Positions 1-5,082 of a stretch of DNA of 5,082 nucleotides are shown here, piece after piece. Under the pieces are notes generated by a model. It made no database searches. It was not told the DNA's origin and was given only the letters and a program-made list of their open reading frames with translations. How positions within the stretch are numbered: position 1 is the stretch's first letter; the number at the start of each line of letters is the position of its first letter. Location: the NCBI GenBank assembly GCA_938038035.1, contig CALHQV010000032.1, positions 1-5,082 of the forward strand, read 5' to 3'. The translations under genes were made by a program, and so were the position numbers. Source of the stretch: an uncultured Gemella sp. GTDB taxonomy: Bacteria > Bacillota > Bacilli > Staphylococcales > Gemellaceae.

Positions 1-576
1 GATTATCTTACAAAGATGACTTCACCAAACACTATTAGGGCAAATGGTGGCTACGGCTTCCACGATGCAATGAATACAATCTTTAGAGAGACACCTTATT
101 CTAAATTTGAAAATAAAGAGACATTTGTACTATATCTTGGAAGGAAAACTTGTCCACATTGTAGAAAATTTTCTCCAATATTGAAAGAATTTAATATTTT
201 ATATGGAAATAAGCTAAATTATTATGATATAGAAAGTCCGGATTTAGATAAAGATGCTAAAGTTTTTCTATCAAAATTACACATTCCTGGAGTACCAGCA
301 GTATTATATGTAAAAGAAGGTAAAGTAGTAAATGGTTGGGCGGGAATCGGGATAACAGCTAAGGGGTTATATGATAGATTTTTTAAGGAAGATACTGAGA
401 GTATAGAGAAGAGAACAATGCAAGAGTCTAATATTAGTAGAAAAGGAAATAATGTTATCGAAACTAATAAAGAATTAATAACTACAAATGAACGTATAGA
501 AAAAATTCAGATTAGTAAAAATAATGTTGAAGTGAATAAAGTAAAGGTTTTACCTAAAACATCGAGTGTAAGATAA
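1..576 (+). CDS. Thioredoxin-fold bacteriocin transport accessory protein (Bta/PedC-like), 5' end probably outside window
   Basis: Seen: the frame is open from base 1. The first ATG is at 16, but the 15 bases before it (gattatcttacaaag) have no Shine-Dalgarno, so the true start may lie upstream. Numbered from that ATG, the protein has 186 residues. A thioredoxin fold spans about 33-125: strand FVLYLGRKTCPHCRKF with redox pair Cys46/Cys49, and the cis-proline loop GVPAVLYV (Pro94). The run GRKTCP-x-CRKF is typical of streptococcal Bta and PedC/BrcD-type proteins, which in bacteriocin operons are linked to disulfide formation or export. No signal peptide or membrane helix is visible in the part seen; one could lie upstream. 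Odd: after about residue 125 comes a hydrophilic tail of some 60 residues rich in K, E, N, T and S, ending LPKTSSVR. Bta proteins usually stop near the end of the fold. Its stop codon is part of the next gene's ribosome binding site, so the two are co-transcribed. Family is confident; redox role on the peptide is inferred. Confidence 0.85.
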   Translation, partial: DYLTKMTSPNTIRANGGYGFHDAMNTIFRETPYSKFENKETFVLYLGRKTCPHCRKFSPILKEFNILYGNKLNYYDIESPDLDKDAKVFLSKLHIPGVPAVLYVKEGKVVNGWAGIGITAKGLYDRFFKEDTESIEKRTMQESNISRKGNNVIETNKELITTNERIEKIQISKNNVEVNKVKVLPKTSSVR

Positions 577-580
577 GGAG
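575..580 (+). promoter_or_regulatory. Shine-Dalgarno AAGGAG for the small peptide gene
   Basis: AAGGAG begins inside the upstream stop codon (TAAGGAG) and lies 7 bases before the ATG at 588. This near-ideal site is the main reason for accepting the short downstream reading frame as a real gene, and it suggests coupling with the thioredoxin-like gene. Confidence 0.85.
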
Positions 581-587
581 AATTATC

Positions 588-761
588 ATGAGAAAAGAAA
601 AAGATAATATTAAACAAAAAAAGAATAGTAAGCTTTCAAAATTAACAAACATAGAAGTAGAAACAATAAATGGAGGAGGTTTTTGGGAAGAGTTTATGGA
701 ATGTTTTAGGGTAAAGAGAAAGGAAATAGTGGAGGGAAAGCATAATATTAATATTTCTTAA
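588..761 (+). CDS. Double-glycine leader peptide precursor (bacteriocin or signalling peptide), 57 aa
   Basis: ATG to TAA gives 57 codons behind a perfect AAGGAG site. Leader: a basic, Lys/Asn-rich start (MRKEKDNIKQKK), then LSKLTNIEVETINGG. Counting back from Gly30, Ile27 (-4), Val24 (-7), Glu23 (-8), Leu19 (-12) and Leu16 (-15) fit the rule for leaders cut by C39 peptidases. There are three glycines (29-31); only cutting after Gly30 keeps this register. Predicted mature product: 27 residues, starting GFWEEFMECFRVKRK and ending HNINIS. It has one Cys (39), five Glu and five Lys/Arg, so it is near neutral. Phe32, Trp33, Phe36, Met37 and Phe40 would line one face of a helix, with acids early and a basic RVKRK patch after. 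No YGNGV motif or GxxxG repeat is seen, so it is neither pediocin-like nor an obvious two-peptide bacteriocin. It sits directly before its likely exporter. Export substrate: confident. Bacteriocin versus pheromone: undecided. Confidence 0.88.
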   Translation: MRKEKDNIKQKKNSKLSKLTNIEVETINGGGFWEEFMECFRVKRKEIVEGKHNINIS

Positions 762-764
762 TTT

Positions 765-770
765 AAGGAG
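765..770 (+). promoter_or_regulatory. Shine-Dalgarno AAGGAG for the C39 ABC transporter gene
   Basis: AAGGAG lies 6 bases before the ATG at 777, inside the 15-base gap after the peptide gene. It fixes the transporter start. No promoter or terminator fits in this gap, so peptide and exporter share a transcript. Confidence 0.85.
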
Positions 771-776
771 CATATA

Positions 777-2975
777 ATGAGAAAAAGAATAAAATTTATA
801 AAACAAACAGATCCAAAAGATTGTGGGCCAGTTTGTATGGCTATGATTTCTAATCATTATGGCTATAGCGTATCTGTAACAAGACTACGTGAGTACGGGG
901 GGACAGATCTTCAAGGTACGAATATTGCAGGGCTTATGAAAATAGCTGAGAAGCTAGGGTTTAATGCTCGGGGTGTTCGTGCCGAAGATCCTTCGGCTTT
1001 AAATGAAATACCTACTCCATCAATAGCACATGTAATAACTAAAGATGGATTTGCTCATTTTGTTATAATAGAAGAAGTGAGAAATAATATAGTTACTGTA
1101 GTAGATCCTGCTAAAGGGCGTAGAACAGAAAAAATAGAGGAATTTTGTCAATATTGGACAGGGGTATTGGTATTAATAGAAAAGAATAAATACTTTAAAA
1201 AAGGTGATGAAAGTATAAAATTCCTACCGATGATGTTGAGTGTGTTGAAGCCAAATAAGAATCTTATTATCGCCATATTTATAGCGTCTTTATTTTTAAA
1301 CCTATTTGGTTTTTTAGGAACGTTTTATTTTAAATTTTTAGTCGACGACATAGTACCAAATCAACTTTTAACCAGCTTGCATACTATATCACTTGGGATA
1401 TTATTTATGTATGTATTACAAAATGTTTTAACATTTGCTAGAAACCATTTGATATTATATTTTGGAATGCGTACAGACATTAGCTTGATGCTAGGTTATT
1501 ATAAACATGTGCTAAGTCTACCTATGAATTTCTTTGAAACAAGAAAAGTAGGAGAGGTTTTATCTCGTTTTATGGATGCGAGTAAAATAAGAGATGCAAT
1601 AGCATCGGCAGCAGTAACATCTCTAATAGATATAGTAATGATAATAGTAGGAAGTATAATACTATATATTCAAAATTCTACTTTATTTTTAATAACGTTA
1701 CTGACTATTCCGATATACGTATCTTTAGCTTATGTTTTTTCTAAACCATATAACAGATATAACGAAGAACAAATGGAATCAAATGCGAAGTTAAATTCGT
1801 ATTTAGTTGAATCGATAAGTGGTATTCAAACAATACGCGCATATCAAGCTGAAGATGAAATTTTTGTAAAAGCAGAAAGTTATTTTATAAAACTAATGAA
1901 GAAAATATTTAAGCTTGGTATGTACACGAATGCTCAAAGTTCTATAAAAGGTTTCTTAGATTTAGCAGTAAGTTTATTTATTCTATGGATAGGTTCGACT
2001 TATGTTATAAGAGGAGAAATGACGTTAGGGGATTTACTAACATTTAACGCATTAGTAATATATTTTTTAGGACCTATAGAACGTTTCATAGAATTACAAC
2101 CTAAAATACAGTCAGCTACTATAGCTACAAAAAGATTAGGAGAAATATTAGAACTTAAGAGTGAAAGTGAAGCGCAAACGGGTACTAATAGGTATCAATG
2201 TACAGTAGCACATTATCCATTATATTGTCTTCATTCTGAAATGAAAGATGTTAGTTTTGGATATGGAAATCGTGGAAATGTTTTAGAAAATATAAATATA
2301 AAATTTTATCCAGGGCAACACATTGCCTTTGTAGGAGAAAGTGGTAGTGGGAAATCTACACTTGCGAAATTATTGGTGAGATTTTATCAACCAAATGAAG
2401 GAGAGATAAAAATAGATAGTCATAGAATAGAAGCAATAAAAGATGAGTATTTACGATCTCGAATATCATACGTTACACAAGATACCTTCTTTTTCAGTGG
2501 AACTATACTAGAGAATCTTTTATACGGTATTGATTTTGTGAATAATATGGAAGATGTGGTAAAAGCTTGTGAATATGCGGAAATACATGAATTTATTGAT
2601 AGCCTACCTCAGAAGTATGAAACTGTACTAGAAGAAAATGGGAAAAATTTAAGTGGGGGGCAATTGCAACGCCTTTCTATTGCTAAAGCATTACTGAAAA
2701 AACCTAGTATTTTAATTTTAGATGAGGCAACTAGTGCATTAGATTCTATCACAGAACAAAAGATTATAAAAAGATTAAAAGCAATAGATTTTGAAACAGG
2801 GTTTAAAGATGAAAAGCCAACAATAATAATGATAGCCCATAGGTTAAGTACAATAAAACATGCAGATCAAATATTTGTATTAAAAGATAAAAAAATTGTA
2901 GAAACAGGTAAACATGAAGAATTGATTTGTAATGAGGGTGAGTACTATGAGCTATGGAAGAATCAAATGATATAG
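777..2975 (+). CDS. Peptidase-containing ABC transporter (C39 family, bacteriocin/competence-peptide processing exporter)
   Basis: This 732-residue protein is close to ComA/BlpA/LagD exporters (about 715-720). Domain order: (1) C39 peptidase, about 1-135, with oxyanion Gln10, catalytic Cys16 (QTDPKDCGPVCM), His94 (FAHFVII) and Asp110 (VVDPAKG), so the triad is intact; (2) six membrane segments, near 162-183, 200-220, 281-300, 303-321, 391-412 and 418-434; (3) ATPase domain from about 490, with Walker A GESGSGKST (520-528), Q-loop Gln568, signature LSGGQ (625-629), Walker B ILILDE (645-650), D-loop SALD (653-656) and H-loop His688. All ATPase residues are present, so it should be active, as a homodimer in the membrane. 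Its job is to cut the leader after Gly-Gly on the cytoplasmic side and export the remainder. Odd: the linker before the ATPase (about 461-488) is longer than I recall for ComA and has two cysteines (475 and 484). The substrate gene lies directly upstream and the accessory subunit directly downstream. Class is near certain; the specific substrate is inferred from position. Confidence 0.97.
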   Translation: MRKRIKFIKQTDPKDCGPVCMAMISNHYGYSVSVTRLREYGGTDLQGTNIAGLMKIAEKLGFNARGVRAEDPSALNEIPTPSIAHVITKDGFAHFVIIEEVRNNIVTVVDPAKGRRTEKIEEFCQYWTGVLVLIEKNKYFKKGDESIKFLPMMLSVLKPNKNLIIAIFIASLFLNLFGFLGTFYFKFLVDDIVPNQLLTSLHTISLGILFMYVLQNVLTFARNHLILYFGMRTDISLMLGYYKHVLSLPMNFFETRKVGEVLSRFMDASKIRDAIASAAVTSLIDIVMIIVGSIILYIQNSTLFLITLLTIPIYVSLAYVFSKPYNRYNEEQMESNAKLNSYLVESISGIQTIRAYQAEDEIFVKAESYFIKLMKKIFKLGMYTNAQSSIKGFLDLAVSLFILWIGSTYVIRGEMTLGDLLTFNALVIYFLGPIERFIELQPKIQSATIATKRLGEILELKSESEAQTGTNRYQCTVAHYPLYCLHSEMKDVSFGYGNRGNVLENINIKFYPGQHIAFVGESGSGKSTLAKLLVRFYQPNEGEIKIDSHRIEAIKDEYLRSRISYVTQDTFFFSGTILENLLYGIDFVNNMEDVVKACEYAEIHEFIDSLPQKYETVLEENGKNLSGGQLQRLSIAKALLKKPSILILDEATSALDSITEQKIIKRLKAIDFETGFKDEKPTIIMIAHRLSTIKHADQIFVLKDKKIVETGKHEELICNEGEYYELWKNQMI

Positions 2976-2978
2976 GAG
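2974..2978 (+). promoter_or_regulatory. Shine-Dalgarno AGGAG deciding the HlyD-type subunit start
   Basis: AGGAG overlaps the last two bases of the transporter's TAG stop and lies 8 bases before the ATG at 2987. The earlier in-frame ATG at 2954, inside the transporter gene, has no comparable site at proper spacing (only GAGGG about 15 bases upstream). This favours 2987 and suggests translational coupling, so the two subunits would be made together. Confidence 0.75.
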
Positions 2979-2986
2979 AAACTACT

Positions 2987-4336
2987 ATGGTAAATAAAAA
3001 TGGAATGAAAAAATTATATAGTTTAAAACAATTAGAAGATAGTAATATTCTCCTAAATAAAAAGCCACCAGTATTTATAAAGAACCTTCTTATGATATTA
3101 GTAGGAGTATTAGTTATATTAGTACTATTTATCACATTATTTAAGGTTGATATTAGTGTAGATGCCAATGCAAATGTAGAACCTTCCAAAGATATTATAA
3201 CTTTAAAAGCTACGTCAAAAGCAGAAATAGAAGAAGTTTATAAGAAAGATGGAGACATAGTTGAAGAAGGTGAAAAAATATTAAAACTTAAAAATATAGA
3301 AAAAGAAGTAAATTCAAAACTGCTTAATGAGACTAAAGAGAATTTAGAGAAGAAAAAACAACAACTACAAAGATTACATGATAGTATTAGTAGTGGGATA
3401 AGTAAATTAAATTCAGATGATCCGGTAAGTTATGTTGACGAGTATAATAATTATATTCAGAGTATAAATACACTTCAAACAGAAAATAATGTTCAAGCAA
3501 ATTCGACATTGAGAGGAAAGAACGATACTTCAGCGGTGGATAATTTAGAAGTGGAAAAAGAAGTGTTAGTTGAAAAAATAAATAAGATTATCGAATTATA
3601 TAATAATGAGCAAGATTCTCAGATAAAATTGAGACTAAAAGAACAAATATCTAAAGGACAAAGCGATTTATCAAAATTACAAAAAACAATAGATGTAGCC
3701 TACAAAAATATTAATAAAAGAAATAGCGAAATCAATGCAGCGGTAAGTGATATAGCGACTCAGGGAAATGTAAAAGTAGAAAATTTAAAAACTACTACAT
3801 TAAGTAGTATAAGTTCAAAACTTACTGAAGTAGATGACGCATTAAAGGCGAAAACTAGTGAGGTTAATGGTAATAAAGAGTTAATGAATGATTTAGAAAT
3901 AAAGGCTGTCCATAAAGGAAAAATAAGATTAGAAAAAAATCTAATAAAAGGAAACGGGGTAGAATTATCACAACCACTAGTAAGTATCCTACAAGAAGAA
4001 AGTAAAAATAAAGTTATCTTATATATTCAACCGAAGGACATTAAAAGTATGAAAAAAGATAAACAAATCACTATTCAGTTTGATAATGAGGATAAAAGCA
4101 TTGTTAAAGGAAAAGTTCAAGAGATTTCAGAATTACCAACGACCTTTACAACACAAGTTAAGGATTCTAATAAAGAACAAAATATTACTGTCTATGAAGT
4201 GAAAGTAGATGTACAAAGTGGAGATGAAAAACTTGCACACGGAATGGTTGGTGCTGCAAATGTAAAAGTGGGAAAAGAGTCTATGTGGAATTATGTAAAA
4301 AGACACTTATTTGGTGGTAGTAAAATTAGCATTTAA
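2987..4336 (+). CDS. HlyD/ComB/BlpB-type ABC exporter accessory (membrane fusion) protein
   Basis: From the ATG at 2987 the protein has 449 residues, the usual size of ComB/BlpB/LcnD-type subunits. Order: short basic cytoplasmic N-terminus; one membrane helix, about 33-53 (NLLMILVGVLVILVLFITLF); first half of a lipoyl-like hairpin, about 61-103, with the pattern EVYKKDGDIVEEGEKILKL; a hydrophilic, largely helical coiled-coil region, about 104-300, rich in K, E, N, Q and S; second lipoyl half, about 304-337 (KAVHKGKIRLEKN, then SQPLVSILQ); a beta-rich C-terminal domain, about 341-430. Such proteins sit beside the ABC exporter, with most of the chain outside the membrane, and are needed for secretion of the processed peptide. 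In Gram-positives there is no outer-membrane partner. A start at 2954 would add 11 residues (MEESNDIGETT) and overlap the transporter by 22 bases; I prefer 2987 for its ribosome binding site. It is the last gene before the terminator. The family call rests on domain layout and neighbours; the sequence itself is poorly conserved. Confidence 0.92.
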   Translation: MVNKNGMKKLYSLKQLEDSNILLNKKPPVFIKNLLMILVGVLVILVLFITLFKVDISVDANANVEPSKDIITLKATSKAEIEEVYKKDGDIVEEGEKILKLKNIEKEVNSKLLNETKENLEKKKQQLQRLHDSISSGISKLNSDDPVSYVDEYNNYIQSINTLQTENNVQANSTLRGKNDTSAVDNLEVEKEVLVEKINKIIELYNNEQDSQIKLRLKEQISKGQSDLSKLQKTIDVAYKNINKRNSEINAAVSDIATQGNVKVENLKTTTLSSISSKLTEVDDALKAKTSEVNGNKELMNDLEIKAVHKGKIRLEKNLIKGNGVELSQPLVSILQEESKNKVILYIQPKDIKSMKKDKQITIQFDNEDKSIVKGKVQEISELPTTFTTQVKDSNKEQNITVYEVKVDVQSGDEKLAHGMVGAANVKVGKESMWNYVKRHLFGGSKISI

Positions 4337-4376
4337 TAATACGTTGTAGATTAATTTATAATAATTATGTCTAGGA

Positions 4377-4433
4377 AGAGATGGTATAGATGAAATTCAA
4401 GGGATAAAACAATTTCTATACTATCTCTTTTTT
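4377..4433 (+). terminator. Rho-independent terminator closing the peptide-export operon
   Basis: The left arm AGAGATGGTATAGA (4377-4390) pairs with TCTATACTATCTCT (4415-4428). The 14-bp stem has one G-T wobble (4383/4422) and is followed by six T (4428-4433). The 24-base loop can pair further (AAATT-type bases at 4394-4397 with 4411-4414). There is no T tract in the other direction, so it acts on + strand transcripts only. It separates the export operon from tadA. Confidence 0.9.
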
Positions 4434-4454
4434 ACCCCTAATGATTTCTAAATA

Positions 4455-4463
4455 TGATATAAT
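4455..4463 (+). promoter_or_regulatory. Extended -10 promoter for tadA (TGATATAAT)
   Basis: A perfect TATAAT at 4458-4463 is preceded by TG and one base, a sigma-A extended -10 element. No good -35 lies 16-18 bases upstream; TTTACC (4431-4436) is 21 bases away, at the end of the terminator T tract. Extended -10 promoters can work with a weak -35. The predicted transcript start, near 4470, leaves a leader of about 29 bases before the GTG at 4499. It gives tadA its own expression after the upstream terminator. Confidence 0.65.
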
Positions 4464-4484
4464 TAATTGAAAAAGTATATGTGG

Positions 4485-4489
4485 AAGGA
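4485..4489 (+). promoter_or_regulatory. Shine-Dalgarno AAGGA deciding the tadA start
   Basis: GGAAGGA (core AAGGA at 4485-4489) lies 9 bases before the GTG at 4499. The alternative GTG at 4481 would contain this site within its own coding region and would sit only about 11 bases after the predicted transcript start. This supports 4499. Confidence 0.65.
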
Positions 4490-4498
4490 TGTAGTGAT

Positions 4499-4963
4499 GT
4501 GAAAGATCATTCTTATTATATGGAGATGGCGCTAGAAGAAGCGCGGAGAGCTTACGCTAAAGGAGAAGTCCCAATTGGAGCTGTACTGGTTATTGATGAT
4601 AAGGTTGTTGCGAAGGCCCACAATACTCGTGAAGAAAATCAACAGGCATTGAACCATGCAGAGATGCTAGTGATTAAAGAGGGTTGTGAAAAACAAGGTT
4701 TTTGGAGACTTGATAATAGTTATTTATATACTACTGTAGAGCCTTGTGTTATGTGCAGTGGTGCTATTGTTCAAGCTAGAGTTGAAAATGTTATTTATGG
4801 TGCGAGTGATCCTAAGTACGGTTGCTGTGGTAGTTGTATTGATTTAGTGGGTAAGAATAAATTTAATCATCAGGCTAAGGTTATCTCTGGGGTGCTTGAA
4901 GAAGAGTGCTCTATGTTAATGAAGAATTTTTTTAAAGAGTTAAGAGAGCGAAAAAAGAAATAA
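4499..4963 (+). CDS. tadA: tRNA-specific adenosine deaminase TadA
   Basis: Converts adenosine to inosine at the wobble position (34) of tRNA-Arg(ACG), letting one tRNA read several CGN codons; a cytosolic zinc enzyme, normally a homodimer and essential in most bacteria. From the GTG at 4499 the protein has 154 residues, standard for the family, and begins MKDHSYYMEMALEEARRAYAKGEVPIGAV, which aligns with Bacillus TadA from its start. Zinc ligands and catalysis: His53 and Glu55 in NHAEM, with Glu55 the proton shuttle; Cys83 and Cys86 in EPCVMCSGAI. The C-terminal part FNHQAKVISGVLEEEC is also typical. Extra cysteines occur in YGCCGSC (109, 110, 113); this loop is variable and often has one Cys. 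A GTG at 4481 would add six residues (MEGCSD), less likely given the ribosome binding site. It has its own promoter and is a core gene unrelated to the peptide operon. It is followed after 85 bases by a hairpin. Confidence 0.97.
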   Translation: MKDHSYYMEMALEEARRAYAKGEVPIGAVLVIDDKVVAKAHNTREENQQALNHAEMLVIKEGCEKQGFWRLDNSYLYTTVEPCVMCSGAIVQARVENVIYGASDPKYGCCGSCIDLVGKNKFNHQAKVISGVLEEECSMLMKNFFKELRERKKK

Positions 4964-5048
4964 TGTTTTAATATATTAGGGCTAATACATGGATCTTAAA
5001 AATTTTTAGAGGCTTATGTATAAACTCATAGACGTAGTGGTTTATTGA

Positions 5049-5082
5049 TATCTAAATTTGCTTTATGAAAGCTTTTTAGATA
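5049..5082. repeat. Imperfect 13-bp inverted repeat at window end; possible tadA terminator
   Basis: TATCTAAA (5049-5056) pairs with TTTAGATA (5075-5082), and GCTTT (5060-5064) pairs with AAAGC (5068-5072) around the loop ATG. An internal loop of TTT against TT separates the two stems. The structure reaches the last base, so a following T tract, which would make it a terminator for tadA, cannot be seen. It could equally be the arm of a repeat. The rest of 4964-5048 contains no gene I can support. Confidence 0.5.

Noticed and set aside
40..54. Gly-Gly in the N-terminal part of the Bta-like protein (NTIRANGGYGF) as a second export leader.
   Set aside because: The hydrophobic residues do not fall at -4, -7 and -12 from the Gly pair, and the chain continues into a thioredoxin fold.
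642..857. A 71-codon reading frame on the minus strand across the peptide gene and the transporter start.
   Set aside because: It lies antisense to two well-supported genes, has low-complexity composition (F, Y, S, H) and no ribosome binding site case; it is a shadow.
2803..3189. A 128-codon reading frame on the minus strand across the junction of transporter and HlyD-type genes.
   Set aside because: It is fully antisense to conserved ATPase and membrane-anchor coding sequence and resembles no family; it is a shadow.
4357..4362. TATAAT upstream of the terminator as a promoter for a small RNA of about 65 bases.
   Set aside because: There is no TG extension and no -35 at 16-18 bases; TTGTAG at 4344 is only 7 bases away. 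Chance TATAAT is common at this base composition.
4390..4407. A five-codon frame (MKFKG) in the loop of the operon terminator, as a leader peptide or attenuator.
   Set aside because: It is too short, has no ribosome binding site, and such frames are expected by chance in AT-rich DNA.
4974..4987. Inverted repeat TATTAG-GG-CTAATA after tadA as an operator or terminator.
   Set aside because: Six AT-rich base pairs with a 2-base gap, no T tract and no gene start nearby; likely chance.
4997..5008. Perfect palindrome TAAAAATTTTTA after tadA.
   Set aside because: A run of A followed by a run of T is self-complementary by composition and is frequent in AT-rich intergenic DNA.
4964..5082. Small SRP RNA (scr/ffs), which follows tadA in some Bacilli.
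   Set aside because: I see no conserved SRP Alu or S-domain motif, such as a GGAA-tetraloop helix, in this AT-rich stretch.

Overview
The window is about 70% A+T. It carries strong AAGGAG/AGGAG ribosome binding sites, a classic intrinsic terminator and Bacilli-type proteins, which points to a low-GC Firmicute. Gemella, Streptococcus or a related oral/mucosal coccus is plausible, but the sequence alone does not fix the genus.

Positions 1-4433 form one tightly packed operon, all on the + strand, for maturing and exporting a small peptide. In order it holds: (1) a thioredoxin-fold 'bacteriocin transport accessory' protein with a CPHC motif, open at the left edge of the window; (2) a 57-codon gene at 588-761 encoding a peptide with a textbook double-glycine leader; (3) an ABC transporter with an N-terminal C39 cysteine peptidase domain (ComA/LagD/BlpA type); (4) a single-pass HlyD/ComB/BlpB-type accessory subunit with a long coiled coil. 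The intergenic gaps are 11 and 15 bases, and genes 3 and 4 are joined through a Shine-Dalgarno that overlaps the upstream stop. A 14-bp hairpin followed by six T closes the unit.

The expected logic is as follows. The small peptide is made with a 30-residue leader. The C39 domain cuts after Gly-Gly while the ATPase drives export, and the HlyD-like subunit extends the path across the membrane and wall. The thioredoxin-like protein may act on the redox state of the substrate's thiol. The predicted mature product is 27 residues, has a single cysteine, and joins an acidic aromatic half to a basic half. It could be a bacteriocin or a competence-pheromone-like signal. No immunity gene, histidine kinase or response regulator is visible in the window.

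After the terminator, an extended -10 promoter drives tadA, the essential tRNA adenosine deaminase, which marks a return to core chromosome. The last 119 bases hold no recognisable gene. They end in a 13-bp imperfect hairpin that runs into the window edge, a likely tadA terminator or the arm of a repeat.
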